From assembly GCA_963823105.1 (NCBI GenBank), contig CAWGKC010000005.1, forward strand, positions 372,001 to 436,000: 64,000 nt of DNA. Reading direction: 5' to 3'. Positions 16,446 through 25,990 of this stretch are shown here, piece after piece; position 1 is the first letter of the stretch, and the number at the start of each line of letters is the position of its first letter. Below the pieces are notes generated by a model. That model ran no database searches. It was not told where the DNA came from and saw nothing but the letters and a program-made list of their open reading frames with translations. Source of the stretch: JAJYKC01 sp963823105. Lineage in GTDB: Bacteria > Acidobacteriota > Terriglobia > Bryobacterales > Bryobacteraceae. The position numbers and the translations under genes are program-made.

Positions 16446-17396
16446 AGGCCGAGGCGGTCGAGAGCCGGCTTCTCGTAAACATCGTCTTCGCCGGGATAGC
16501 GCAGTTGATTGTCGCAACAGCCGGACTCCTTGGCCAGCGCCCAGACAAGACTCTCGCCGGCGGGGAGCGTGGCCGGTTGGGAGCGGAAGACGGGATCGGC
16601 GAAGGCCTTCGCGGCCGGCGTCAGGCTCCAACCCTTGCGGCGGAACATGGCCAGCAGATCGCCGAGAAAGCGCGCGTTGAGATAGGTGTAGTGCAGCAGA
16701 ATGGTGTGCGGAATTTCGCGGCGAAGCACCGTTTGCGAGAGGCCGGCGTAGAAATCGGATCGCGCGGCGATGTGCGCCAAATAGGGATCGCGGAATCGCT
16801 CGACTTTGAAGCCCGGATTCTCGGCCATCCGTTGGCGCAGGCGCGCGGCGAAATACCAATCCGAGGTGTCGATGGTGACGTGGCCGTTACGGTAGCCGTG
16901 CGCTTTTAAGAAGGCGCGCATGCCGTCGCGGGTCTTCGAGGGTGGCGCCTTCCTTGAGCATGGGAAAACGGAACAGCCGCTGCGGGGAAAGAAACTCGCG
17001 GAGGGTCGCATCGGCGCGGAGGACGTCGTTTTCAAAGGCGGCCAGGCCCATGGAGCCGATGGGGACGTGGGAGAAGGTGTGATTGCCGATAAGGTGGCCG
17101 GCGTCACGCCATTCGGATAGCAATTTCCGCCGGTCCGCGGTAACGGCGTTCTTGGCGGCTACGAACAAGGCGGCCTGGAGGCCGTGCTTGTCGAGGGTGT
17201 TGAGTAGAGCGCGGTTGGCGGCCTTGGCCGTGAGCGGGCTGGCGAGCGGGACGTCGAAATCGTCGATCGTGACCGCGACGCGGCGGCCCGCGGAATCGCC
17301 CAGGGCGGCCATTGCGACGCCTTGGCACAAAGCGCGGCGAGTGAGAGTGTTTGAGCGCAAGCCTTTATTGGAACGCAGGCGCGCGGTGGATGGCAA
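16442..17396 (-). CDS. Polysaccharide deacetylase (NodB-like), frameshifted near 16937
   Basis: The N-terminal half has VAVTIDDFDVP (catalytic base and metal Asp) and AGHLIGNHTFSH (metal-binding His pair), the first two NodB motifs. The frame breaks at about 16937 (one extra base in CTCGAAGACC) and resumes KTRDGMRAFLKAHGYRNGHVTIDTSDW, with IPHTILLHYTYLNARFLGDLLAMFR as the late catalytic His motif. Corrected length is about 317 residues. Likely a carbohydrate N- or O-deacetylase; the substrate is unclear. The N-terminus (LTRRALCQGVAMAALG) looks like a weak export signal. Confidence 0.8.
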
Positions 17397-17431
17397 AAAG
17401 CCTTTGAGCCTCCCTGACGAAGGCGCAACAC

Positions 17432-17439
17432 TGTAAAAT
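17432..17439 (+). promoter_or_regulatory. Possible extended -10 element (TG-TAAAAT)
   Basis: TG followed directly by TAAAAT lies in the 85-base gap between the divergent deacetylase and the oxidoreductase cluster, 43 bases before the ATG at 17482. No good -35 is seen. It is the best promoter candidate for the plus-strand cluster but is weak. Confidence 0.3.
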
Positions 17440-17481
17440 GCAGATGGCGCGGCTGAGTGATGCCTCGTCCACGATCAAGAT

Positions 17482-18078
17482 ATGAAACGCCGACGATTCG
17501 TTCAGACGCTTTTGGCCGCGCCCGTTGCGCCGGCGCTTCTCGCGCAGCAGGCCGCGCCGCCCGCGCCGGCGCCGCCTCCGAGCGATGGAGAGACTCCGGC
17601 GATCCAATCCACAGCGCCCGATCTGGCCGCGGAGATGGTGCCGCATTTTTTTACCGCCCGGCAGTTTGCGACGCTGCGCGCATTGAGCGGGATGCTGATG
17701 CCCGCGCGGGAGGGCGTTCCGGGGGCGATGGAAACGCGTGCGCCGGAATTTCTCGATTTTTTGATCGGGGCTTCGGAGGCGGAGCGGCAGCGGGTGTATC
17801 GGGAAGGCCTCGACGGGCTGGAAGCGGAATCGATGAAGCGGTTCGATAAATCGTTCGAGGAAGCGGGGGAGCAGGCGGATGCGCTGCTCGCGCCGCTGCG
17901 GGAGGCGTGGACGTACGAGCCGCCGGCGGAGCCGGTGGCGCGATTTTTGCGGGAGGCGAAGCGCGACGTGCGAACCGCGGTGATGAATTCGCGCCAACAC
18001 GCCGCGACGGCCGCTCCCACGAACCGGAGGGCCGGAGGCATTGGGCTTTACTGGTATCCGATCGATCCGCTGGTTTGA
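17482..18078 (+). CDS. Gluconate 2-dehydrogenase subunit 3-like protein
   Basis: A 198-residue protein with a Tat-like signal (MKRRRFVQTLLAAPVAPALLA), a Pro/Ala linker, then the subunit 3 domain from FFTARQFATLRALSGMLMPAREGVPGAMETRAPEFLDFLIGA onward. In membrane-bound gluconate and related sugar dehydrogenases this small subunit carries the signal for the flavoprotein, which has none. The next gene is a GMC flavoprotein without a signal, as expected. The gap is 18 bases. Confidence 0.85.
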   Translation: MKRRRFVQTLLAAPVAPALLAQQAAPPAPAPPPSDGETPAIQSTAPDLAAEMVPHFFTARQFATLRALSGMLMPAREGVPGAMETRAPEFLDFLIGASEAERQRVYREGLDGLEAESMKRFDKSFEEAGEQADALLAPLREAWTYEPPAEPVARFLREAKRDVRTAVMNSRQHAATAAPTNRRAGGIGLYWYPIDPLV

Positions 18079-18096
18079 AAGCGAATAAGAAAAATC

Positions 18097-19668
18097 ATGG
18101 CAGCCAAGGAATACGACGTTCTGATTATCGGCTCCGGCGCTTCCGGCGGCATGGCGGCTTACACGCTGACGCAGATGGGCGTCTCCTGCCTGATGCTTGA
18201 CGCGGGGCCGGCGATCGATGTCGGCAAGGATCGGGGGTTCAAGCCGGTCTACGATCTGCCCTATCGCGGCTTCGGCGAGCCGGGGCGGTTTCCGCACGTC
18301 GTGCAGGCGAACGAATTCAACGCCAACGTCTGGGCGGATGAAAAACAGAACCCGTATACTTACGATCCGAAGGATCCTTATAACTGGGTGCGGGTGCGGC
18401 TGGTGGGCGGGAAATCGCTATTTTGGGCGCGCATGTCGTTCCGGCTCAGCGACTATGAGTTTCGCGCGAAGGATCACGACGGGTACGGAGAGAACTGGCC
18501 GATTCAATACTCGGACCTGGCGCCGAATTACGACAAAGTGGAGCCGTTGTTCCAAGTGGTGGGGCGGAAGGAAGGGTTTCCGCAGCTTCCCGACGGCGTG
18601 TTTCTCGAAGACAATTCGCCGGACAGCGAGTGCGTGCAGCGGCTCAAAGCGGCGGCGGCGCAGCGCGACATTCCGGTTACCAAGATGCGGCGGGCGATGG
18701 GACGCGGGCAGTTCGCCAGCTCCTTCAATTTGTTGATTCCGCCGGCGCTGGCGACGGGAAAGCTAGACCTGGTTCCCAATGCCGTGGTGCGCGAGATCAC
18801 GGTGGATAAAAATACGGGACTGGCGAGCGGCGCGAATTTTCTGGACCGTCATTCGCGGAGAGAAATGCACGCCAAGGCGCGCGTGGTGGTGGTGGGGGCT
18901 TCGTGTCTGGAATCGACGCGGCTGCTGCTGAATTCCGGCATCGCCAATTCGAGCGGCGTGCTGGGGCATTATTTGATCGACCAGTTCTACATCACGCAGA
19001 CGGTGCAGGCGGTGATGCCGGAGGCGCGCGACGGCAAGGCCAAGCGCGGACTGATCGGCGGCGGAGGATACATTCCGCGCTTCCGCAATTTGAAGACGCG
19101 CGAGAAGAGTTTTATCCGAGGTTATGCGCTGGATTTTTCGAGCGGCGGAACGCCCACCCCGGATGTGATTCCCGAATACGGCGAGGGGTTGGACAAGGCG
19201 CTGGCGAGCTATCAGGGCGCGGGATTTTCCGGGACGACGATGGGCGAGGTGTTGTCGCGATTCGAGAATCATGTCTCGATCGACAAGGACGCAGTCGACG
19301 CCTGGGGGATTCCGGCGCTGCGCATTCAAGCGGCGTATACCGACAACGAATTCAACATGGCGCGGGACGCGATGAACACCTTCGACGAAGTGTGCCGCGC
19401 GGCGGGGCTGGAGGTGCTCGCCAAGCACGACAAGATGTTCCCGCCGGGGTATAGCATTCACGAATTGGGCACTTGCCGCATGGGAACGGACCCGAAGACC
19501 AGCGTGCTGAACCAGTGGAACCAGAGCCACGACGTGAAGAATCTTTTCGTGGTGGACGGAAGCAGTTTCGTGACCGGCGGCTCGCAGAATCCCACGATGA
19601 CGATCCTGTCGCTCTCGATGCGGGCTTCCGAACACATGGCCGGACGGATGCGCGCGGGCGAGTTGTGA
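18097..19668 (+). CDS. GMC family oxidoreductase, FAD-dependent
   Basis: A 523-residue flavoprotein. The N-terminus VLIIGSGASGGMAAYTLTQMG is the dinucleotide-binding motif; VGGKSLFWARMSFRL is the flavin region; the C-terminus has SIHELGTCRMGTDPKTS with the catalytic His and VTGGSQNPTMTILSLSMR with the Asn. It resembles the large subunit of gluconate/sorbitol/glucoside 3-dehydrogenases. Substrate is probably a sugar or polyol. Electrons would go to the c-type cytochrome encoded next, whose start overlaps this stop (GTGA). Confidence 0.9.
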   Translation: MAAKEYDVLIIGSGASGGMAAYTLTQMGVSCLMLDAGPAIDVGKDRGFKPVYDLPYRGFGEPGRFPHVVQANEFNANVWADEKQNPYTYDPKDPYNWVRVRLVGGKSLFWARMSFRLSDYEFRAKDHDGYGENWPIQYSDLAPNYDKVEPLFQVVGRKEGFPQLPDGVFLEDNSPDSECVQRLKAAAAQRDIPVTKMRRAMGRGQFASSFNLLIPPALATGKLDLVPNAVVREITVDKNTGLASGANFLDRHSRREMHAKARVVVVGASCLESTRLLLNSGIANSSGVLGHYLIDQFYITQTVQAVMPEARDGKAKRGLIGGGGYIPRFRNLKTREKSFIRGYALDFSSGGTPTPDVIPEYGEGLDKALASYQGAGFSGTTMGEVLSRFENHVSIDKDAVDAWGIPALRIQAAYTDNEFNMARDAMNTFDEVCRAAGLEVLAKHDKMFPPGYSIHELGTCRMGTDPKTSVLNQWNQSHDVKNLFVVDGSSFVTGGSQNPTMTILSLSMRASEHMAGRMRAGEL

Positions 19669-20147
19669 TCCGGGCGCTCGCGGGCTTTTGCGCAATCATG
19701 CTGCCGATCGCCGCGGCCACGGCTCCGGTTCAACCCATTCCATTCAGCCACAAGGCTCACGCGGGGGACTTGAAGCTGCCATGCAAAATATGCCACCCGA
19801 ATCCCGACCCTGGCGAAGCGATGAAGATCGCGGCGCCGTCCACCTGCATGCAGTGCCACTCGGCGATCAAGACCGACAGCCCGGCGATCCAAAAGCTGGC
19901 GGAGTTCGCCAAGGCCGGCCGCGACGTTTCGTGGGTGCGCGTTTATCAGATTCCCAGCTACGTCTCGTTCAGCCATCGGGCGCATCTTCGAGCGGGCAAC
20001 GCATGCGTGGATTGCCACGGCCAAGTTGCCGCGCGGGATCAGCTTTCGCGCGAGACCGATATTTCGATGGGCGGCTGTATGAACTGTCACCGTTTAAAGA
20101 AGGCGAGCATCGACTGCACTTTTTGCCATGAAGATTTACAACAATAA
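19665..20147 (+). CDS. Periplasmic multiheme c-type cytochrome with five CxxCH motifs
   Basis: Read from the GTG at 19665, which overlaps the GMC stop, the protein has 160 residues: a short hydrophobic signal (ALAGFCAIMLPIAAATA), then five heme motifs CKICH, CMQCH, CVDCH, CMNCH and CTFCH. Additional His residues (FSHKAHAG, FSHRAHLR) are the likely distal ligands, as in the cytochrome c7/c3-type fold. It probably accepts electrons from the GMC enzyme in place of the usual triheme subunit. Confidence 0.85.
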   Translation: MIRALAGFCAIMLPIAAATAPVQPIPFSHKAHAGDLKLPCKICHPNPDPGEAMKIAAPSTCMQCHSAIKTDSPAIQKLAEFAKAGRDVSWVRVYQIPSYVSFSHRAHLRAGNACVDCHGQVAARDQLSRETDISMGGCMNCHRLKKASIDCTFCHEDLQQ

Positions 20148-20162
20148 TTCGTCCGTGGAAGG

Positions 20163-21398
20163 GTGCTCGTGAACGCGGACTGGACGCCGATGCAATGGCC
20201 GGGTGCGTGGAAGGATCCGGCGGCGCTGGATCTGCTGAAAGGTTCGGCCGTGAACGTGCTGTTGATCGAGCCGGGCGAGGAGTTCGCGCCGGTTCGCGCG
20301 CGGGCGAAGGAGTTGGGGCTGAAAATGGCCGCACGCGATGCGCTGCCGCCCGGCGTCGCGGTGGTGAAAGGCGTGTGGCCGGGGGTAAGGATCGAACGGC
20401 GAGGAAGGGATGCCGACGCGGGGCCGACGGGGGATCCCTGGGTCGATTCCAACGGTTCGGCGATCCGGTTGGCGCGGGCGCTGCGTCCGGAAACGGCGGT
20501 GTGGATCGAGGCTCCGCCGCCGGAGGATAGGCCGCTGACGCCGGATTACTTTTTGATGGCGGTGGCCGACGCGGGGGCGCACGGGGGACGCTGGATCGTC
20601 TCGCTGGGCGCGCGGGTGGCGGCGGCGATCGATGCGCGCGAGCCGGCGGCGATGGCGATTTGGAAGAACACTCTCGCCGCGGCGGATTTCTTCGCCGCTC
20701 ACTCCGAATGGGCCGGCTATACGCCGGAAGCCGTGGTGGGAGTGGTTTCGAGCTTTGCGGGCAAAGATCGATTCTTCGGCGGCGAGTTGTTGAACCTTTT
20801 GGACCGCGCCGGATTGCAATATCGCGTCGTTTTGAAGGACGGGGTTTCGGCCTCGTCGTTTGCCGGATTGCGAGCGGCGATCTACGCCGACAGCGATGCG
20901 CCGGCGCCGGAAGTTCGCAAGGCGATTCTCGATTTCGTGCGGGCCGGCGGGCTGTTGATTACCGGGCCGAAGTGGGGCGATCTTGCGGCGGCGGCGCCTC
21001 CGAATGCTTATCCGCATTATGCGACCGTCGCGCTGGGAGCGGGAAAAATCGCCGCGCCGGCGACGGATCTCAACGATCCTTATCAAGTGGCGCACGATGC
21101 GGGTGTGCTGGTGAGCCATCGCTACGATTTGGTACGATTTTGGAATGCCGGCGCGGCGGCGGCGTTTCCCACGCTCTCCCCGGACCGCAAGCGGGCGATC
21201 GTGCATCTGTTGTTCTACGCGGGGCAAGGGCCCGATTCGGCGACCGTCCGCGTGGCCGGGCAATTTCGATCGGTGAAAACGCTCACCGTGGACCGGCCGG
21301 ACCCTTCGGATATAAAGATGAAGTGGGAGGCGGGCGGCGTGGAAGTCGATCTGCCCGCGGTTCCCCGTTACGTTGCGCTCGAACTGTACGTCAAGTAA
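20163..21398 (+). CDS. Hypothetical protein, 411 residues
   Basis: The start is a GTG at 20163, 15 bases after the cytochrome gene. There is no signal peptide or membrane helix. Segments such as AVNVLLIEPGEEFAPVRARAKELGL and VRKAILDFVRAGGLLITGPKWGDL resemble Rossmann-like or class I glutamine amidotransferase-like folds seen in ThuA and in the trimerisation domains of some glycosidases, but no catalytic triad is evident. I cannot name a function. Position in the oxidoreductase cluster suggests carbohydrate metabolism. Confidence 0.6.
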   Translation: MLVNADWTPMQWPGAWKDPAALDLLKGSAVNVLLIEPGEEFAPVRARAKELGLKMAARDALPPGVAVVKGVWPGVRIERRGRDADAGPTGDPWVDSNGSAIRLARALRPETAVWIEAPPPEDRPLTPDYFLMAVADAGAHGGRWIVSLGARVAAAIDAREPAAMAIWKNTLAAADFFAAHSEWAGYTPEAVVGVVSSFAGKDRFFGGELLNLLDRAGLQYRVVLKDGVSASSFAGLRAAIYADSDAPAPEVRKAILDFVRAGGLLITGPKWGDLAAAAPPNAYPHYATVALGAGKIAAPATDLNDPYQVAHDAGVLVSHRYDLVRFWNAGAAAAFPTLSPDRKRAIVHLLFYAGQGPDSATVRVAGQFRSVKTLTVDRPDPSDIKMKWEAGGVEVDLPAVPRYVALELYVK

Positions 21399-21412
21399 TC
21401 ACAGGATCTATC

Positions 21413-22609
21413 ATGCCCCACACAAGAAGAGAATGGTTGACGAAGACGGCGGCGGCGTTCACCGGCGCCTATCTGGCTGCGCCGGGCCGGTTGCGCGCCG
21501 CGCCGGCATCGACCGTTGCCGTGGCCCGGTGCCACACTTACGAGGCGAAGGAACTGATTCCGGCGCTGAGGACGTCGTTCGACCAACTCGGCGGGTTGGG
21601 GCGCATCGTGCGCAACAACACGGTGGCGATCAAGATCAACCTGACCGGGTCGCCGACGTATCGGCTGGGACATTTGCCGCTGGGCGATACGCACTATACG
21701 AATCCGAATCTCATCGCCGCGGTCGTGCATTTGATGGGCGAGGCGGGGGCGTGGCGGATACGGCTACTCGAAAGCCCGTGGAACACGGCCGAGCCGGTGG
21801 AAGAGTATCTTCTGCGCGCCGGTTGGGAGCCGCGCGATATTCTTTCGGCCGCGCCGAGAGTGGAGTTTGAAAACACCAACTATCTGGGCCAGGGCAAGAA
21901 GTATTCGCGCCTGTATGTTCCCGGCGGCGGATACATGTTCCCGGCGTTCGATCTGAATCATTCTTACTCGGACTGCGATGTGTTCGTGAGCCTCGCGAAG
22001 ATGAAAGAGCACGCCACGGCGGGTGTCACGCTGTCGATGAAGAACTGTTTTGGATTGACGCCGGCGACGATTTACGGAACGGGCGCGGGGATCGACGAGC
22101 CGTCGATCATTCCCAAAGGCGGAAGGGGCTTGGTTCACAGCGGGTATCGCGGGCCATCGCGGAGCGCGCCGCAGGAGAACGATCCGAAGTCGCCGCGCCT
22201 TGCCACGTGGCGGGTGCCGCGCACCGTCGCCGATCTGGTTTCGGCGCGTCCGATCCACTTGGCGGTGGTCGATGGCGTGAAAACGATGACTGGCGGGGAA
22301 GGCCCGTGGGTGCGGCAGGATTCGCTAGCCGTCGCTCCGGGTTTGATCGTGGCGGGAACCAACGCGGCGAACACCGACGCGGTGTGCATGACGCTGATGG
22401 GTTTCGACCCGTTGGCCGAGCGTGGGGAGCCGCCGTTTGAGAAGTGCGAAAGTACGCTGCAATTGGCCGAACAGGCCGGCGTGGGAACGCGCGATATGAA
22501 GCGCATCGAGGTGGTGGGAGCTCCGATCGAGGCGTCCATGTTCGATTTCGCCGCGCTTCGCGCCCGGCGGCGCAATGCTCCTCCTCCGGCACAGGGAATT
22601 CGCGGTTAA
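21413..22609 (+). CDS. DUF362 domain-containing exported protein
   Basis: The ATG at 21413 gives 398 residues with an N-terminal export signal (RREWLTKTAAAFTGAYLAAPG, twin-Arg). Family features include VAIKINLTG, SYSDCDVFVSLAKMKEHATAGVTLSMKNCFGLTP and VVDGVKTMTGGEGPW. DUF362 proteins often neighbour redox or carbohydrate genes; some carry iron-sulfur domains but this one lacks a CxxCxxC cluster. Function unknown. Confidence 0.8.
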   Translation: MPHTRREWLTKTAAAFTGAYLAAPGRLRAAPASTVAVARCHTYEAKELIPALRTSFDQLGGLGRIVRNNTVAIKINLTGSPTYRLGHLPLGDTHYTNPNLIAAVVHLMGEAGAWRIRLLESPWNTAEPVEEYLLRAGWEPRDILSAAPRVEFENTNYLGQGKKYSRLYVPGGGYMFPAFDLNHSYSDCDVFVSLAKMKEHATAGVTLSMKNCFGLTPATIYGTGAGIDEPSIIPKGGRGLVHSGYRGPSRSAPQENDPKSPRLATWRVPRTVADLVSARPIHLAVVDGVKTMTGGEGPWVRQDSLAVAPGLIVAGTNAANTDAVCMTLMGFDPLAERGEPPFEKCESTLQLAEQAGVGTRDMKRIEVVGAPIEASMFDFAALRARRRNAPPPAQGIRG

Positions 22610-22657
22610 CGGCGCTTCGCGTTTTGTGATTTAATTCCAGGGCGGGAGGATCGCAAC

Positions 22658-23778
22658 GTGAGCGACGCGGTGACGAGTGGCGAGAGGACGGGCCCGGGGC
22701 GGCGCGAGTTCGGGCGCATGACGCTGGGCGGCGCGCTGGCGTTTTTGGCTTCGACGGGGAAGAGTCGCGGCGGCGGTGCATGACGCGCAGCCGGGGATCA
22801 AGCTGTGCGCGCAGGCCGCGGCGAAACCCTCCGACGAGGATTTGCTTATTCCTGCGGCAGATCGGGGCCGAGTATGTCAGCGTCGGCTCGACGCCCGATC
22901 TGCGCACGGCCGAGGGGTTTCTCGAAATCAAGCGGCGCTACGCGGAGGCGGGCATCACGGTTTGGAACATCGGCAACACCAGCGTGCATAACATGCCGCA
23001 AGTTACGCTGAACCTTCCCGGACGCGACGCCAAGATCGAGGAGTACAAACAATACTTGCGCAATTTGGGGAAGGCCGGGATTTACTACACCACTTACGCG
23101 CACATGGGTAACGGCATCTGGAGCAGCGGGCGGGCGTCGATCCGCGGGGCCGAGGCGCGGGAGTTCGACCTGGCCAGTCCGAATAAACAAGGCGTGTGGG
23201 ACGGGGCGGTGTTTCACGAGCCGCTTTCGCACGGGCGCGAATTTACCAAAGACGAGATCTGGGAGAACTACACTTACTTCATCAAGCAAGTGGCGCCGGT
23301 GGCGGAAGAAGCGGGAGTGCGGATCGGCATACATCCCGACGATCCGCCGGTTCCGGTGCTGGCCGGCGTGCCGCGCTGCATCTTCACGAGCTTCGACGGC
23401 TATCGAAGGGCGATGGAGATCGCGAGCAGCCCGAACGTTGGCATTTGTCTGTGTTGCGGGACGTGGCTCGAAGGCGGGCGTCCGATTACGGAAAAAGATC
23501 CGGTAGAGATGATCCGTTATTTCGGAGCGAATAAGATTTGGAAGATCCATTTCCGCAATGTCAGCGCGCCGCTGCCGCATTTCATCGAAACGTTTATGGA
23601 CAACGGTTACTACGATATGTCTAAGATCATGATCGCTCTGCGCGAAGTGAATTTCGACGGCATCGTGATTCTGGATCATAGCCCAGGGATGGTGGGCGGC
23701 GGGCACGCGCAAACGGCTTATGGGTTCGCGTATATGAGGGCGTTGTGGAACCGCGCCAACGCGGAGGCGAGAGTATGA
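22658..23778 (+). CDS. Mannonate dehydratase/sugar isomerase-like TIM-barrel protein with Tat-type signal, two frameshifts
   Basis: Translation probably starts at the GTG at 22658 behind GGGAGGA. The signal (GRREFGRMTLGGALAFLAST) is cut by an extra G in the run at 22756-22759; the next piece (RVAAAVHDAQPGIKLCAQAAAKPSDEDLL) is cut by an extra A at about 22848; the rest (FLRQIGAEYVSVGSTPDLRTAEGFLEIK...) is intact to 23778. Corrected length is about 372 residues. GVRIGIHPDDPPVP, WKIHFRNVSAPLPHFIETF and GIVILDHSPGMVGGG match the UxuA/xylose-isomerase-like barrel with metal-binding His/Glu/Asp. Exported homologues in Acidobacteria and Planctomycetes are common; substrate unknown. Its stop overlaps the next gene's start region. 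Confidence 0.78.
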
Positions 23779-23787
23779 CGCGCTCCA

Positions 23788-24841
23788 TTGTCCGAAGATA
23801 CTCGATTCACGCGGCGCGGATTGCTTGCCGCCGCGCTGCCGGCGCTCGCCGCCGCTCAAACGGCGCGCGACTGGGCGGGGCACGAACCGATTCATTATCC
23901 CGACCCGGACGTGGTGACGATCGACAAGAGCTTCGCGAAATATAAGATCAACAGCGCGGCGATCGAGCGGGTGTATACGGGACTGCGGTGGGCGGAGGGT
24001 CCGGCGTGGAGCGGAGTGGGGAATTACCTGGTGTTCAGCGACATTCCCAACAACCGCCAGATGCGCTGGGTCGAGGACGACGGCCACGTCAGCGTCCTGC
24101 GCCAGCCGAGTTCTTACAGCAACGGGAACACGTTCGATTGGGAGGGCCGGCAGCTTTCGTGCGAGCACCAGACCCGGCGCGTCGTCCGCTATGAGCGGGA
24201 CGGCAAGGTGACGGTGCTGGCCGATTCGTGGAAGGGGAAGCGGCTGAACGCGCCGAACGACATCGTAGTGCATCCGGACGGGGGCATTTGGTTTTCCGAT
24301 CCCGGCTATGGAATCCTGTCGCTGTATGAAGGCGGGCGGATGCCGATGGAGATCAAGGAAGCGGTCTATCGCATCGACGGCAAGACGGGCAAGATGGAGA
24401 TGGTGAGCGACGAGTTGTTCAAGCCGAACGGGGTTTGTTTTTCGCCCGATTACAAGAAGCTGTACATCTGCGATACCGGGGCGACGCATTATCCGGAGGC
24501 TCCGAAGATCATTCAGGTGTACGACGTGGTGGATGGGAAGACGCTGCGGAACGGACGCCGGTTTGTGTCGATGGAGTTGGCTGGAAAGGGTAACGGGGCT
24601 GGCGGATGGAATTCGCGCCGACATCGACGGGAACATTTGGGCCGGCTCCGGGTGGGTGGGGCCGGGCTACGACGGCGTACACGTCTTCTCGCCGGAAGGC
24701 GCGCGGATCGGAATGATTTTGTTGCCGGAGGTGTGCGCCAATCTTTGCTTCGGCGGAACGCATCGAAATAGGTTGTTCATGGCGGCGAGCCAATCGGTGT
24801 ATTCGCTATTTGTCGAGACGCGGGGCGCGGGGATCGCATAA
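23788..24841 (+). CDS. SMP-30/gluconolactonase family protein, frameshifted at 24591
   Basis: The listed start is a TTG at 23788; it may be an ATG broken by one extra T, since ATT-G-TCC would read ATG-TCC. A signal peptide follows (TRRGLLAAALPALAAAQ). Propeller signatures are YTGLRWAEGPAW (metal Glu), LNAPNDIVVHPDGGIWFSDPGYG (Asn) and PNGVCFSPDYKKLYICDTGA. The frame breaks at 24591, where AAAGGGTAACGG has an extra T compared with AAAGGGAACGG in the duplicate at 28014-28503. Corrected length is about 350 residues. It would hydrolyse sugar lactones, fitting downstream of the GMC sugar oxidase. Confidence 0.85.
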
Positions 24842-24843
24842 GG
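24354..24843 (+). repeat. Segmental duplication, copy A (3' half of the SMP-30 gene)
   Basis: About 490 bases from CAAGGAAGCGG to the stop codon are repeated at 28014-28503 with roughly 95% identity by eye. The homology begins inside the coding region and ends at the stop. Most differences are third-position or single substitutions plus the extra T at 24591. Confidence 0.85.
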
Positions 24844-25062
24844 AGGGCGCGAGCTGGCGGACCGACCAACAGGAGCATCGGCGATTTGCGACGGCGTGGC
24901 GTCCATCGACATCCTGACGGAGGAAGCTTATCCAGGCGCCCGACTTTGCTTTGATGTCAAGCGATCTTAAATCCTTCGAAGAGATACATCGTAGCATGCG
25001 ACCGCACAGATGATCGGGGCGAGCACTCCGTGCCTCAAGGGATCGCAGTCAATCTGCGCCGC
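24842..25062. other. Intergenic region, nothing recognised
   Basis: Between the SMP-30 stop and the 3' end of the HExxH gene there is no gene I can support. No terminator hairpin with a T-run is visible. Confidence 0.4.
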
Positions 25063-25831
25063 TCAGAAGGCGTCCAAATCAACGCTGGGAAAGGTCGGAT
25101 CTTTGGGTTGAAGATCTTGAAGTACTCGTTCAAGCTCCGGTTTATGATCCTTCAGCCTTGGGAAAAACAGCTTGGTTTCGTGGGCCAGATCAAATGGATC
25201 TGCGGTGGCAAGTTCCCGAACGAATTTCCAGTCAACTGCGTCGTCTTCGGTCATGAATTCCGCGATCTTGGCATCAATGTATTTCGTCACACGTTGCGGC
25301 TCCAAATAATTGCTCGGCGGTCCGCTTCGAGACGATTCTGGCCTCGCGTTCGTGTGGAATGTCGCATGGTCTCAGCCCCGTTGCGGCAAGGGTTGTCTTA
25401 TCGAGCCAAGCGGCCGAGGAGTTTGCCGCCCACATGTGTATCCCGTTGCTGCGCTGGATGAAGTGCTGCAACTCGTGTGCGAAGGTCATTGTCATGCCGA
25501 CCTCATCGGAACAGGTGCTGCCGTATAAGTACGTAACGTGGTCGAAGGCGAGTTGCCGCCATGGTGGGGCTTGAAGATTCTGAACAAAGATGTGATTCTG
25601 CAAGTAACGGGGCCAAGACATTAAAGGGCCTTCGCTGAGCTGCCGATAAAAACCGCGATTTGCGATACCGAACCGATCTCTAAAGTCTTTCCAATCTTCG
25701 TCATCGAAGAAGCATAGCAATTTACGATCGGGGATCTGATCTCCGAACTGGGTTATTACACGCTTTGCCGCGGCTTCCCGCTGCGACTTGATTAGAACGT
25801 CGGCCGATTTGACGATCACTGTGGGCGGCAT
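25063..25831 (-). CDS. HExxH (metallopeptidase-like) hypothetical protein, frameshifted near 25309
   Basis: The N-terminal 175 residues contain MTFAHELQHFIQRSNGIHMWAAN, a zincin-type HExxH motif with a downstream His. The frame breaks at about 25309; dropping one T turns AEQLFGAATC into AEQYLEPQRVTKYIDAKIAEFM and adds a further 80 residues ending SVDLDAF. Corrected length is about 255 residues. No signal peptide. I do not recognise the family; base composition is less GC-rich than the flanks, consistent with acquired DNA. Function unknown. Confidence 0.65.
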
Positions 25832-25990
25832 ACTCAGGCGGAGCTTAAACCTGCACCAGTTTCACACATTCCACCGCCCGAGCTCTTGCTAAACTCCCAG
25901 ACATCGATTTGCAAACGGAGCCGCTAGAGAAATTGGTCCTGTGGCATATGATTCCATCGTCCGTGCCACGCCCATAACTTTATTCGATTT

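Noticed and set aside
20660..22609. A 649-residue frame extending DUF362 far upstream
   Set aside because: The first 250 residues are the out-of-frame shadow of the 20163-21398 gene (Arg/Gly-rich, no family). The real start is at 21413 with an export signal.
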